64,000 nt of DNA. It comes from Flavivirga jejuensis (lineage in GTDB: Bacteria > Bacteroidota > Bacteroidia > Flavobacteriales > Flavobacteriaceae). The notes under the pieces are model-generated. The model searched no databases, was not told the origin of the DNA, and saw only the letters and a program-made list of their open reading frames with translations. The stretch lies in assembly GCF_030540765.1 (NCBI RefSeq), contig NZ_JAUOEL010000002.1, positions 310,001 through 374,000 of the forward strand. The letters are read 5' to 3'. Below, piece by piece: positions 33,072-43,068 of this stretch. The position numbers were made by a program, and so were the translations under genes. Position 1 is the stretch's first letter, and the number at the start of each line of letters is the position of its first letter.

Positions 33072-35636
33072 TTAGTCTTTAATAAACAAAAACATTTTTT
33101 CCTTTTGTTGTCTCCATACTTTGATGACATGTTTTCCTTTATTCATAGAATTTAAACTCTTAAGAAAAGTTTGTTCATTTGTTATTTTAATCGTATCAAT
33201 TTCTAAAACGACATCGTCTACTTTAAATCCCATTTTAGCCAAACCACTATTTTTAGGTACAGATACAAGTAAAGCTCCGTATTTTTGAAACATTCCTGTT
33301 GCAGATAATTCTGCTTCAGTTTTTAATGTTTTAATTTTTCCACCCATTATTTTTTTAAATTTTGTATTAACAAAAACATTAGGGCTTTGTTCTTTTGGAA
33401 GGAAAATGGATGGCTTCAGAGCCAATTTTTTTAATTTATCAGAAGTAACTCCAAATTTAGTCATGTCGAAGTTTTTAAATCCTAATTTTAGTGCATCTGA
33501 TTTCTCTGTTACAGAAAAGTCCCCTAATTCAAGGGCATTAAAAAATGCATTTCCATACAAACTTTCGGCATCGTCTTTTGTTTGCTCTTGTACACCATAA
33601 GCAGGTACAGTGCTATTAACATTAGGGTTGTGAACAAAATTATAATTTCTACTTCCTCCCCAAAGCGTAGGGTTACTGGCTTTATAAACCGTACTTCCCC
33701 ATAGAATGTTTCTTTCAAAAACATCATAAGTTGGTTTCGGATAGGGTACATTACAAGTATATCCTTTTGTAAGAATAATGTTGTTGGTAACAATTCTATG
33801 GTACCCTTCTCTTGTCTTGATACCTCCAGATAAACACAGATTGTTGTAAATTTTATAGTTGGTTGATCCGTCATCTAAATCAATATCCCAACCATGATCG
33901 CATTGCATTCTATTGTTTCTGATTGTTGTTGTTTGGTAAGCATCCCATAAAGGAAGGTTAGGGTATTTATCTAGTTGATGGCTAATCATAGCTTTTCCAT
34001 TTTCATCTCTTAAATTAGGTCCGGACGGACTACAACGATACCAAAAACGATCTCTACCCCATGAGTTAAATGCACCATGATCGTGGGTTTCTAAAACGGT
34101 TTCAAAACAATCATTGTATTCAATAATATGTCCACCCCAAGTTCCATCACAAATATTAATTGCCGCTCTTGGGGTATGACTAATCGTATTATGCCTAACG
34201 GTAATTCTAGATGACATAGAGATGTTGATTCCTGAAGCTTGTTTTTCAAAACGACCACAACGCATCATAAGATTTCCTTCTACAAGGCAATCTACTGGAT
34301 AGTCAATTGATTTTGGGCCTATTACAGTGTCTATTTCATCTAAAGGAGTAGAAAGATGATGAAAATTAAATAGTGGATTACGAACCGCTGCAAAAGAACC
34401 TACAAAATTTACATCTGTAGAACCATTGTCTAAAAATAGATTTTCCCTGATGGTGACGTTACGATTATAACTATCCATAAAAACAGCATTACCACCTAAT
34501 TTTTGAAATGAACAATCTTGAATTATAATATTTTCTGCACCACGAATATGGATGGCTCCTCCACGGTACACACACCAATCACTTCTAAGTAATGGTTCAA
34601 CAGTTTCTATTAAAGTACGATCTGTACCCGTAAAATGAAGGTTTCTAAACTGAATGTTTTTAACAGGTTTAACTGTCTCATAATTTTTAACGATGGTCTC
34701 TTTGAGTCCATTACCACTTTTAAGAATAACCATTTCTTGTACAGGTTTTTTGTAGGTACCATAAACCTGAATAAGATGTTTTATTTGTAGTACTGCTTCA
34801 ACTTTTACATTTTTCAATTGAATTCCTTTTTTAGGCATGTAATACAACCACCCCTCTTTCGTATTGTGATACCATTCTCCAGTAGTATCTAATTCCTCAA
34901 AAACATTCTCTATCATACGATATTCTTTATGAGGAGGGGCAAATCGATTGTTTTGCCAACCACCTTTGTAGATGAGTTTACCCTCTTTATCTTTTCCAGA
35001 AACAAAATAATGTTGACTTCCCCAAAGCCCTCTATGCATTCCATTTAGAATGGCTCCTTCTGGATTTTTCCATGCTGCTGCTTTTTCTTGACTCCAAGCA
35101 TCTGGAGCACATCCTGTAAAAGGAACTGTTCCCGCTTTTTTACCTCTAAAAGAACTATTACTATTGGTAGTTATAAATCCTGAGTTAAAATTTGGGTATC
35201 GAGCCATATGCTGTCTTTTGTCATTTACAAACAATTGGTCAATGGCTTTTAAGTTTTTAACATTCGTTCGGTAGATACCGTCTTTATATATTTCCCATTT
35301 AGAAGTAATAAGTTGCGCTCCAGTAATGGTCACTTTTTCATTTTTAGCAGCATGGTAAACCACTGGAAATTTTTCACTACCACCATCTTCAATAGAAATG
35401 TTTAAAGGAGTCGTTAATCTGTAAGTACCTTGATGAATAATAATGGAACAAGGTTCTTTCCCTATAAGTCCACTAGCTTTTAGTTTATCTATAGCTGTTT
35501 GTATATTACGTAATGGTTGTGTTTCTGTTCCTTTGTTTGCATCAGAACCATTGGTGGCTACATGAATATCAATTGCATAAGTTGAGATAGTACATAATAG
35601 CATTACGACTAAGCTCTTAGTTCGTTTAAAAATCAT
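33072..35636 (-). CDS. GH141-like right-handed beta-helix protein with C-terminal PDZ domain
   Basis: 854 residues; signal peptide to about 21. N-terminal region IHVATNGSDANKGTETQPLRNIQTA and QLFVNDKRQHMARYPN is the signature seen in GH141-type parallel beta-helix enzymes, which include an alpha-L-fucosidase and a xylanase. The helix spans about 25-720, with coils such as GGAIHIRGAENIIIQDCSF. Acidic candidates are Asp519 in DHGAFNSWGRDR and Asp586/588/589 in IDLDDGS, both shared with the paralogue at 43069-45900. The C-terminus (about 765-854) is PDZ-like (GALLVSVPKNSGLAKMGFKV). Follows GH95 by 125 bp without a second operator, so probably co-transcribed. Likely an exo-fucosidase-type enzyme; the PDZ domain is unusual. 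Confidence 0.75.
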   Translation of the reverse strand: MIFKRTKSLVVMLLCTISTYAIDIHVATNGSDANKGTETQPLRNIQTAIDKLKASGLIGKEPCSIIIHQGTYRLTTPLNISIEDGGSEKFPVVYHAAKNEKVTITGAQLITSKWEIYKDGIYRTNVKNLKAIDQLFVNDKRQHMARYPNFNSGFITTNSNSSFRGKKAGTVPFTGCAPDAWSQEKAAAWKNPEGAILNGMHRGLWGSQHYFVSGKDKEGKLIYKGGWQNNRFAPPHKEYRMIENVFEELDTTGEWYHNTKEGWLYYMPKKGIQLKNVKVEAVLQIKHLIQVYGTYKKPVQEMVILKSGNGLKETIVKNYETVKPVKNIQFRNLHFTGTDRTLIETVEPLLRSDWCVYRGGAIHIRGAENIIIQDCSFQKLGGNAVFMDSYNRNVTIRENLFLDNGSTDVNFVGSFAAVRNPLFNFHHLSTPLDEIDTVIGPKSIDYPVDCLVEGNLMMRCGRFEKQASGINISMSSRITVRHNTISHTPRAAINICDGTWGGHIIEYNDCFETVLETHDHGAFNSWGRDRFWYRCSPSGPNLRDENGKAMISHQLDKYPNLPLWDAYQTTTIRNNRMQCDHGWDIDLDDGSTNYKIYNNLCLSGGIKTREGYHRIVTNNIILTKGYTCNVPYPKPTYDVFERNILWGSTVYKASNPTLWGGSRNYNFVHNPNVNSTVPAYGVQEQTKDDAESLYGNAFFNALELGDFSVTEKSDALKLGFKNFDMTKFGVTSDKLKKLALKPSIFLPKEQSPNVFVNTKFKKIMGGKIKTLKTEAELSATGMFQKYGALLVSVPKNSGLAKMGFKVDDVVLEIDTIKITNEQTFLKSLNSMNKGKHVIKVWRQQKEKMFLFIKD

Positions 35637-35761
35637 ATTTTATATAAAAATTGTTTATAATTATTATTGTTTTACATCGTAAAATAGTTTTCACGAAGTA
35701 CTTAGATACCTATCTTCTTATTTGGAATAATTGTCTTTTTAGAAAAATTAAAATCATTGAT

Positions 35762-38230
35762 TTAGTGACTTGGCCAATTCAATACTTCTCCTTTTTTTAG
35801 GTGAATTACTTTGCTTAATGTTTCTCCATCATAAACTCTTAAGCTACTATTTGTTTTGGCTGTTATACTAGCTTTTACTAATTGCATTTCTTTCCACTCT
35901 AAATCTACTTCAAGACCACCTCTAGCTCTAAGTCCTATAACGCTACCTTTAGGCCAAGCAGAAGGCAATGCTGGTAATAAATGTAGTATATACGGAGCTT
36001 TAGTTAAATCTTTAGAAGGCACAACGGGTAAAAAGTGATTTGGATTTTTTGAATCTGCTTTATAAGCAACATAAGCAGCTTCTTCTATGGTCGAAGCCTT
36101 ATTGTCTGTACTTCTTAAGTGACTCTGCAATAACATTTCACAAACTCCTGCTGTACCACCAAAGTTTCCATCTATTTGAAAAGGCGGGTGAAAATCAAAC
36201 AAGTTTTTATAGGCGCGTTGAGACGTTAAATACTCATAAAACTGATGCGATTTATCTCCATTGTGTAATCTTGCCCAGAAACACGTTTTCCAACCAGTAC
36301 TCCACCCTGTAGATTCATCTCCTCTATGTTTCATCGTTACCAAAGCAGCTTTTGTAATTTCCTTTGTGGTAATAGGTGAAAAATCACGACCAGGATGTAA
36401 GGCTATTAAGTGAGAAATGTGTCTATGTTTATTTCTAGGATCATCCCAATCTTCTGGCCACTCTTGTAATTGACCGTGTTGTCCTATCTTTTGAGGACAT
36501 AATTTAGGTATAATTGATTTCAGTTTTTTTCTAAATTTCTTATCAACGCCTAATTTCTCACCTGCTTCTATACAATCTGTAAACAAATTAAGAACCAATT
36601 GTTGATCCCATGAAGCACCATATGTTTGTTTATTGTTTTTACCATGTAGTTTTTTCAAATAAACGTTCTCTGGAGACCAAGTAGGATAAACAACCAAAGT
36701 TCCATCCTCCCATGGGGCAAGAAATTCTGTGTAAAATTCAGCCGCTCCCTTTAGTATAGGGTATATTTCTTTAAGATATTCAATGTCTTGATTAAAAGCA
36801 TAATGCTCAAAAAGATTTTGCGTTAACCATGCACCAGATTGTTGTGTTCTTCTACCATGATCCATTGGGGCAGTAATACCAAATGCATTTGTAATATGAC
36901 TCACACTCCATCCTTTATCTACTCCATAGGTTTCTCGTGCTGTATGTTTTCCAGATTCTGCTATAATTTTTGAAAGACTAAGGTATGGAGAAAAAGAACC
37001 TGGCAAGTTAGCTGTTTCTACCATCCAATAGTTCATGGCTAAATTAATGTCTAAATGATAGTCGCTATTCCACATGGGTTTAAGGTATGGGTTCCATATT
37101 CCTTGTAAGTTTGAAGGAACAGGAGCTGTACGAGAACATGCTGTTTGTAAATACCTGGCGTAGTTAAAATATAGGTTCTCTAATTCTAAGCTTCCTCCTT
37201 TAGCTAATAATTCATCTGTAGGTAAACCAGATGATTTAGTTTGTAAATCTAATTGACAAGCTTGTTCTAATACACTGTAATCATCAATATGATCTTGTCT
37301 TACTTTTGAATAACCATCTGATACTGCTTTGTCAATAGTATTTTTAGTATCGCCCTTATGATCTCTTCCTTTAAAATTAGGGTAAGAAGAAAGATAATCT
37401 GTATATCCCGTTAAATAAATATAAACTTCGTTTGTATTAGAAATGTGAAGTGAATTGTCAACAGTTTCAACTTTTCCTTTACCAGCATCTATAGATATCG
37501 TTTGCGAAAAATAACTTTTCTCATTGGCCAATGCAACTTCTCCTAAAAGATCAATTTTATTGTCAGCAACATTCAGGTTTTTAACATTGTGAGCTGTAGT
37601 AGTATTGATATTAAGATCTAACATGCCGTTTTCAGCAGTGTATTTCATCACAATAACATCATGTGGATGACTACAAAAATACTCTCTGGTATATTTTGTA
37701 TTTCCTACATTGTAACTTACACTAGCAACGGCATTCTTTAAATTAATCTCTCTGTTGTAGTTTTGAATTTCTTCTGGCTTGTGTCCAGTTTTAATATTTA
37801 CATTCGTAAAACTAGCATAGTTACCAAGCTTTAGTGGACTTGTTAAATACTTAGTCCCCATACCCTCCATACTTTCTTCACCATTTCCATATTTTCCGGC
37901 TCTATAGGCTTCTCTAACTTTTTCAAGGTTTTTTCCACCATCGATTCTGGTTCCAGATTGAGCTACTTCATCCAACCCTCTATTAGACTTTGCCCATAAT
38001 GTAATTTCGTTTACAACAATTAATTCATTTTCAATTCCTCCAGAAAACATAGCTCCAAGTCTACCATTTCCAATGGGTAAGGCTGTTTGTAGAAAACCAC
38101 TTTCTTTTTTACCTCTTCTGTTAAGATCATTTTCTGCTGGTGCTTTGTAAAAGAGCCTGTCTTGAGCATTAATATTCGAGATTATTAAAACAAGAAAAAA
38201 GAAAAAAACTATTTTATTTAGGTTCTTCAT
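35762..38230 (-). CDS. GH95 alpha-L-fucosidase (or alpha-L-galactosidase)
   Basis: 822 residues, signal peptide to about 22 (ISNINAQ). A full GH95 sequence: N-terminal sandwich (PAENDLNRRGKKESGFLQTALPIGNGRLGAM), (alpha/alpha)6 barrel and C-terminal beta domain. Family catalytic positions: DINLAMNYW around Asn396, LQEWPEDW (Glu590, general acid), HRHISHLIALHPG and FQIDGNFGG (Asp687). In characterised enzymes (BbAfcA) the pair before NYW is Asn-x-Asn; here it is Asp394-x-Asn396, which might affect specificity between alpha-L-fucose and alpha-L-galactose. Inverting exo-hydrolase acting on terminal alpha-1,2-type fucosides. First gene of its unit with the best operator/promoter of the window. Confidence 0.92.
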   Translation of the reverse strand: MKNLNKIVFFFFLVLIISNINAQDRLFYKAPAENDLNRRGKKESGFLQTALPIGNGRLGAMFSGGIENELIVVNEITLWAKSNRGLDEVAQSGTRIDGGKNLEKVREAYRAGKYGNGEESMEGMGTKYLTSPLKLGNYASFTNVNIKTGHKPEEIQNYNREINLKNAVASVSYNVGNTKYTREYFCSHPHDVIVMKYTAENGMLDLNINTTTAHNVKNLNVADNKIDLLGEVALANEKSYFSQTISIDAGKGKVETVDNSLHISNTNEVYIYLTGYTDYLSSYPNFKGRDHKGDTKNTIDKAVSDGYSKVRQDHIDDYSVLEQACQLDLQTKSSGLPTDELLAKGGSLELENLYFNYARYLQTACSRTAPVPSNLQGIWNPYLKPMWNSDYHLDINLAMNYWMVETANLPGSFSPYLSLSKIIAESGKHTARETYGVDKGWSVSHITNAFGITAPMDHGRRTQQSGAWLTQNLFEHYAFNQDIEYLKEIYPILKGAAEFYTEFLAPWEDGTLVVYPTWSPENVYLKKLHGKNNKQTYGASWDQQLVLNLFTDCIEAGEKLGVDKKFRKKLKSIIPKLCPQKIGQHGQLQEWPEDWDDPRNKHRHISHLIALHPGRDFSPITTKEITKAALVTMKHRGDESTGWSTGWKTCFWARLHNGDKSHQFYEYLTSQRAYKNLFDFHPPFQIDGNFGGTAGVCEMLLQSHLRSTDNKASTIEEAAYVAYKADSKNPNHFLPVVPSKDLTKAPYILHLLPALPSAWPKGSVIGLRARGGLEVDLEWKEMQLVKASITAKTNSSLRVYDGETLSKVIHLKKGEVLNWPSH

Positions 38231-38315
38231 TTTATAGGGGTATTTCAGATAATAGTATATTAAGACTAACTAATTTTCATAAAAAAAATAAAAATACTAG
38301 CTACTAGTTATTCGT

Positions 38316-38371
38316 CAAATTTAAATTAAATCAACCAAGTATATTTTCTCATTTCGACCATACATTTGCTA
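38316..38371 (-). promoter_or_regulatory. Locus operator plus -7 box for the GH95 operon
   Basis: Site at 38348-38371 (minus strand TAGCAAATG, then TATGGTCGAAATGAG), 24 bp upstream of TAAATTTG at 38316-38323. Faces away from its twin at 38452-38475. The predicted leader is about 80 nt. Confidence 0.8.
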
Positions 38372-38451
38372 GTTTTAGTGACAAATACCCCTCAAAATTC
38401 CTTCGTTAACAATAATAAAATTTATTTTACTATTAAATATCTTATTAAAAT

Positions 38452-38507
38452 CAGCAAACATATGGTCGAAATGAGATAGGGGCTTTTGTACATTTATTCT
38501 ATTTTTA
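38452..38507 (+). promoter_or_regulatory. Locus operator plus -7 box for the GH117-like operon
   Basis: Site at 38452-38475 (CAGCAAACA, then TATGGTCGAAATGAG), 24 bp upstream of TATTTTTA at 38500-38507 (one mismatch). The right arm is identical over 15 bases to that of the divergent GH95 site, 80 bp away. Confidence 0.75.
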
Positions 38508-38537
38508 ATAAAAAAATTAATTTTAATTATTTACCCC

Positions 38538-39506
38538 ATGAAAAACTACATTCTTTCCTTTGTAATATTCTTTACAATACAGTCTTTTAATGCTCAAAAT
38601 AGTAAGGTCATTGATTTTGAATTTAAAGATATTAGTGGAATTGGAAAAGAGGAAGGGGTTATGAGAAGAGACCCTAGTGATGTTATTAAAATTGATAATT
38701 TATACTACGTGTGGTATAGTAAAGGTAAAATAGCAACAGGCTATGACGCTACTATTTGGTATGCCACTTCTAAAGATGGATATGATTGGGAAGAACAAGG
38801 AATTGCTTTGGACAAAGGGAAAGAAGGTACTTGGGAAGGCGCAAGCGTTTTTACTCCAAATATTTTAATTGCAAAAAAGAAGTATTACCTTTTTTATACA
38901 GGGGTATCAAAACCGTATAAAAAAGGAACCAAAGGATATAGACCAGATTCAAAAATTGGTGTAGCCGTTGCTAAATCTCCTAATGGTCCATGGAAAAGAT
39001 GTAAAGACAATCCTGTGATTTTTAATGGTAAGAATAAAGAAGATTTTGATAGTCACTTAATAGATGATGCATGTTTAATTACACGTGATGGAAAGTATTA
39101 TCTATATTACAAAGGGAGACAATTAGGAAAATCTCCTAAATTCACCCAAATGGGAGTAGCTATTGCAGATAAACCCCAAGGTCCATACGTTAAGTATGAA
39201 AACAACCCCGTAATTAAAGGAAATCATGAGGTAGTTGTTTATCCTTTAGGAAAAGGCGTTGGAGCCATGATTGGAAAAGTAGGTCCTGAAAACATTGTAA
39301 GGAGTTTACAATATTCTGAAGATGGATTTAATTTTTCTAAAACGCATAGTGTAATTACTCCTCCTCATGCTGCAGGATTATACAGACCTGAAGCTTTTAC
39401 AGATAGCGGTAAAGGAGAACTATTTGAATGGGGAGTACAAATAGGAAAAGGAAAAAAAGGAACTTTACCTTTTATTCAACGTGTTAACAGAGTAGATGTA
39501 GAATAA
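38538..39506 (+). CDS. GH117-like five-bladed beta-propeller glycosidase
   Basis: 322 residues, signal peptide to about 19 (SFNAQ). MRRDPSDVIKIDNLYYVWYSKG is the characteristic GH117 opening, with Asp in RDPSD, followed by TPNILIAKKKYYLFYTGVS, LIDDACLITRDGKYYLYYKGR and PPHAAGLYRPEAF (His near the end, as in the zinc/acid site of the family). GH117 was first described as alpha-1,3-neoagarooligosaccharide hydrolases, but members are common in fucan loci, where their substrate is less clear. Forms a two-gene unit with the sulfatase 123 bp downstream. Periplasmic exo-enzyme (inference). Confidence 0.85.
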   Translation: MKNYILSFVIFFTIQSFNAQNSKVIDFEFKDISGIGKEEGVMRRDPSDVIKIDNLYYVWYSKGKIATGYDATIWYATSKDGYDWEEQGIALDKGKEGTWEGASVFTPNILIAKKKYYLFYTGVSKPYKKGTKGYRPDSKIGVAVAKSPNGPWKRCKDNPVIFNGKNKEDFDSHLIDDACLITRDGKYYLYYKGRQLGKSPKFTQMGVAIADKPQGPYVKYENNPVIKGNHEVVVYPLGKGVGAMIGKVGPENIVRSLQYSEDGFNFSKTHSVITPPHAAGLYRPEAFTDSGKGELFEWGVQIGKGKKGTLPFIQRVNRVDVE

Positions 39507-39629
39507 CATAAACATTGTTTTTGTTTCAAAAAAAAGACTAAGAATTTAATGTGAATTTTTGGTCTATAGATTTAATTTACCGACTTATCCTTCAAAGTAA
39601 AAATCATCTAAACTTTTATTTTTGTTAAA

Positions 39630-41198
39630 ATGAAAAAATTAAAATTAATTGTTTCAGTTGTTTTTCTGGGACTTTGTGTATCTACTTATGCGCAGCAGGC
39701 TAATAATAGACCAAATGTGATAGTTATTAATGCTGATGATTTGGGTTACGGAGATTTAAGCTGTTATGGTGCAACAAAAATCCATACGCCTAATATAGAT
39801 AAACTTGCAAGCGAAGGAAAGCTATTTACAGATGCGCATTCGGCTTCGGCAGTATGTACGCCATCTCGTTATGCTTTGCTAACAGGCCAGTACCCTATAA
39901 GAGGAAATGCTGGTAAAGGTGTTTGGGGACCTGCGCCTCCCACATCTGAATTGATAATAGACACAGAACAATTAACTATTGGAGATGTGTTTAAAAATAG
40001 TGGTTATGCTACTTCGGTTATAGGGAAATGGCACTTAGGTTTTGGAAAAGGAGAAAATAAATGGGATAAACCTTTGAGTCCAGGTCCTAATGATTTAGGT
40101 TTTGATTACTATTATGGAGTGCCTATTGTAAATAGTTCATCACCTTATGTTTATGTTGAAGATGATCATGTTGTAGGAGCGGATCCTAATGATCCTTTAG
40201 TTTATGTTGGTAAAGGGAAAGAAGAATTGGTTACGCCAATTACTCCTATTCCTGAAAAAGCATCTCAAAGATCTCCTAATAGATTTAGTGGAGCTAAAGC
40301 AGCTCATAAATTGTATAATGATTATACTGTCGGAAAAGTATTGGCAGGAAAAGCTGTTGATTGGATAACTGAAAAAACAACGGCTAAAAACAAAAAACCT
40401 TTCTTTATGTATATGGCCACTACACATATACATCATCCTTTTACTCCAGGGAAAAATTTTCAAGGAAAAAGTGATGCAGAGCTTTACGGAGATTTTGTTC
40501 AAGAATTAGACTGGATGGTTGGAAAAGTACTGTCAGCTCTAGAAAAACAAGGGGTAGCTGATAATACCTTAGTGATTTTTACAAGTGACAATGGGGCTAT
40601 GATGAATTCAGGAGGACGTAATGCTGTAAGGGCTGGACATAAAATTAATGGTGATTTGCTAGGTTTTAAGTTTGGAGTTTGGGAAGGTGGACACCGTGTG
40701 CCTTTTATTGCCAAATGGCCAGGAAAAATAAAACCGGGTACAGTTTCTGATCAGTTGATTTGTAATGTAGATATGTTGGCAACTTTTATGGCGTTAACAG
40801 GTCAGTCTCAAGATAAATTAGAGCATTCAGATAGTGTAAATGTGTTACCTGCTTTAGTGGGGAGCCCGAAAGAGAATATTAGAAAAGAATTATTGTTGGC
40901 TCCAAGAAAAGAAAAACATTTGTCTTTAAGGAAAGGAAAATGGATGTATATTCCTGCTAAAGGTAGTGGTGGATTTACAGGTCATAAGCCTAAGCAGCAT
41001 GCTTGGGGTGGTCCTGCAGCAGTTGCGTTAGTTGGTGGCGTGAATAGTGATATTGAAAATGGAAAAATAAAAGAAGATGCTCCTGTGGCGCAACTTTATA
41101 ATTTAGAAGAAGATAAATATCAAACTACCAATGTTTACAATGAATTTCCTGAGGTGGTGAAAGAAATGGCAGCTGCATTAGAAGCATATAAACATTAG
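39630..41198 (+). CDS. S1-family sulfatase (CTPSR)
   Basis: 522 residues, signal peptide MKKLKLIVSVVFLGLCVSTYAQ, no lipobox, so periplasmic. Motifs: NADDLGYGD, Cys76-Thr-Pro-Ser-Arg, GKWHLGFG and FTSDNGA. The segment DAHSASAVCTPSRYALLTGQYPIR places it with the enzymes at 11932 and 50315. A Gly-rich insert near the end (KGSGGFTGHKPKQHAWGGPA) is not shared by the others. Ends in a strong terminator. Confidence 0.92.
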   Translation: MKKLKLIVSVVFLGLCVSTYAQQANNRPNVIVINADDLGYGDLSCYGATKIHTPNIDKLASEGKLFTDAHSASAVCTPSRYALLTGQYPIRGNAGKGVWGPAPPTSELIIDTEQLTIGDVFKNSGYATSVIGKWHLGFGKGENKWDKPLSPGPNDLGFDYYYGVPIVNSSSPYVYVEDDHVVGADPNDPLVYVGKGKEELVTPITPIPEKASQRSPNRFSGAKAAHKLYNDYTVGKVLAGKAVDWITEKTTAKNKKPFFMYMATTHIHHPFTPGKNFQGKSDAELYGDFVQELDWMVGKVLSALEKQGVADNTLVIFTSDNGAMMNSGGRNAVRAGHKINGDLLGFKFGVWEGGHRVPFIAKWPGKIKPGTVSDQLICNVDMLATFMALTGQSQDKLEHSDSVNVLPALVGSPKENIRKELLLAPRKEKHLSLRKGKWMYIPAKGSGGFTGHKPKQHAWGGPAAVALVGGVNSDIENGKIKEDAPVAQLYNLEEDKYQTTNVYNEFPEVVKEMAAALEAYKH

Positions 41199-41225
41199 AA
41201 TTAATACTGAAATTGTATAGAAGGC

Positions 41226-41267
41226 ACATCTGTAAGATTTTTAAGAAATTAGAAATCTTACAGATGT
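41226..41267 (+). terminator. Terminator of the GH117-sulfatase unit
   Basis: Perfect 15-bp inverted repeat ACATCTGTAAGATTT / AAATCTTACAGATGT followed by T7. It lies between convergent units and may also stop the twelve-gene operon coming from the right, although that side lacks a T-run. Confidence 0.85.
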
Positions 41268-41446
41268 TTTTTTAAAGTTAAGTGTGTATTGAATTGTCCT
41301 GAAATAAGCTGACCTTTTTTTAGGTGTTTAAAAAGGTTAAAAATTTCAGTTTCTTTTCTCCAATTAAAATCTAATGTTTTACAAATACACTCTTCAACTA
41401 CTACTTTTATATTGTTTTTGTGAGCTTTATTTGAATTAATTTGCAA
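41258..41446 (-). CDS. Doubtful 62-codon reading frame after the twelve-gene operon
   Basis: Starts within the last codons of the propeller lipoprotein gene (11-bp overlap) and ends inside the hairpin of the opposite terminator. Composition is protein-like (ECICKTLDFNWRKETEIFNLF), but there is no signal or known motif. Could be a degraded gene end or chance; listed only because it is positioned like an operon gene. Confidence 0.15.
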   Translation of the reverse strand: MQINSNKAHKNNIKVVVEECICKTLDFNWRKETEIFNLFKHLKKGQLISGQFNTHLTLKKHL

Positions 41447-43013
41447 ACGTGACCTCCACTTTATCTAAAATGGGTTTTGACTCATTTTCTGTTGTATCTT
41501 TAATTTTAACTTCAAACTGGAAGCCATATCCTTCTGGAAGACTTGAGAGATCTAGCTCTGCTGGTACTTTTCCAATTTGCTTTGCAAAGCCTTCTATATA
41601 ATCATACTCCTCCTTGACTATTTGCCAATCACTCCATTGGTTAATTGCACCATCGTTGTTAGTATCTACTCCCAAGCGCACTTCTACCGTTTCAACCCAT
41701 GGCCCAGGACTAATGTAATCGAATTTTGTTTGCGTTAATAGATAAAACTGATCTTCAGCAAACATAATGTCAGGGTCAGGATGTCCTTGACCAATGTTAC
41801 CACAGAAAGTAAAAGGTTTATTGATATCAGTTGAAGTAAACCAAGCAACACTCATGCTTTTCTTACCATGCCCACCGATAGGATCAAAATCTGCAAATAA
41901 ATAATACTGTCCTCCAACTGAAATCGATGCCCAATCACCATAAGCATTCTGTTCTGGTTCATGAATTTCGTATTGACCATAAGCACGTGTTTGACCAGCT
42001 TTAACTCGATGCTGAGGGACATCTACCTTAGCTGTTTTACCCGGAAATCTATCTGGTGCTTCTTTATACCAGTGCGGATGTACATATTCGGCAAATTTTC
42101 CTGTAGGTTTGGTACGTTCATCAACAGGAGGGGCTAACGTTTTAAAATCTCCCATACCATGACTACTAACAGCATGTACCGCTAAAGGCGAATCCCAAGC
42201 ATGTGTAGATGCGTCAATAGGGGACCAATCTTCTACAATTAAATGAAAATTACCCTCTAAATCTCGAATAACAGCACAATCGGAACCATGAGTAGGGTCA
42301 TTAAACACCATACCCATATTTTTCCCGGGAATACCATCGGTTAAATCCTCATCAATATAAAGATGAGGGTCTTGGTCGTTTGGAAAATCATAATACAAAT
42401 ATAACTTATCATCAACATATTCTGCTGTGGTTACCCAAGTAGAAAATTTTTCTGATACTGGACCATGGTGTACCCAATGAATCATATCTTTACTTTGCCA
42501 TGCATGATAACCTCTTAAACTCGGTTTTAAACCTCCTGGTGCATCAAACTGGTTTTTAAAAGGTGTAGTTTTAAGGGGAATATCAAATCCTTCTAGTACT
42601 ACATCTTCACTTCGAAATTTTTTATCTTTACTCTTTGCGTATCGACCAAACATCCAATAATTTCCATCTCCCAATTGCAAAGCAACTGGTGCATCACCAA
42701 GATTGGAAGGCCCAATATTCTTAACGGGGTTCCAGTTTAACCACTCTGGAGATTGCGAAAAGGTAATGGACTTTGCTGAACGCTTATCTGGAAACTGCTT
42801 TATAATACTTTTAAAAGTAGCATTCTTACTCGTTGGTACTATTCTTCCTTTGCTAATATTTATATTGGATTGGTTAGCAATATTAACTTCCCAATCGTTC
42901 TGAGACGCAATGACCCAAATACTTGATACTGCAACAGACTGTTTTTTTGAAGCACATGAACTGCTAATAAAGCCTATAACCATTGAGGTTAATATATATA
43001 ATAATTTTTTCAT
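41436..43013 (-). CDS. Beta-propeller-like lipoprotein of unknown family, last gene of the twelve-gene unit
   Basis: 525 residues, lipobox SSSC (Cys20). Beta-rich throughout, with blade-like pieces: DAPVALQLGDGNYWMFGR, YVDDKLYLYYDF, GSDCAVIRDLEGNFHLIVEDW, WASISVGGQYYLFADF and DPDIMFAEDQFYLLTQT. These recall the GH43/GH32/GH117 propeller clans; acidic residues occur at several blade starts. A short all-beta tail (about 430-525) with NNDGAINQWSDW follows, possibly calcium binding. I cannot name a family. Gap of 55 bp to the beta-helix gene. A new exo-glycosidase or lyase is a fair guess, given that every other gene in the operon is a degradative enzyme. Confidence 0.55.
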   Translation of the reverse strand: MKKLLYILTSMVIGFISSSCASKKQSVAVSSIWVIASQNDWEVNIANQSNINISKGRIVPTSKNATFKSIIKQFPDKRSAKSITFSQSPEWLNWNPVKNIGPSNLGDAPVALQLGDGNYWMFGRYAKSKDKKFRSEDVVLEGFDIPLKTTPFKNQFDAPGGLKPSLRGYHAWQSKDMIHWVHHGPVSEKFSTWVTTAEYVDDKLYLYYDFPNDQDPHLYIDEDLTDGIPGKNMGMVFNDPTHGSDCAVIRDLEGNFHLIVEDWSPIDASTHAWDSPLAVHAVSSHGMGDFKTLAPPVDERTKPTGKFAEYVHPHWYKEAPDRFPGKTAKVDVPQHRVKAGQTRAYGQYEIHEPEQNAYGDWASISVGGQYYLFADFDPIGGHGKKSMSVAWFTSTDINKPFTFCGNIGQGHPDPDIMFAEDQFYLLTQTKFDYISPGPWVETVEVRLGVDTNNDGAINQWSDWQIVKEEYDYIEGFAKQIGKVPAELDLSSLPEGYGFQFEVKIKDTTENESKPILDKVEVTFAN

Positions 43014-43068
43014 TATTTAGAGTGTTTTGTTTTCCATTTTCTACTTTTTAAAACCTATTATTCAATAC

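Noticed and set aside
41226-41267. Hairpin as terminator of the twelve-gene operon
   Set aside because: The T-run is only on the plus-strand side; listed as terminator of the GH117-sulfatase unit only, with read-through from the other side possible.
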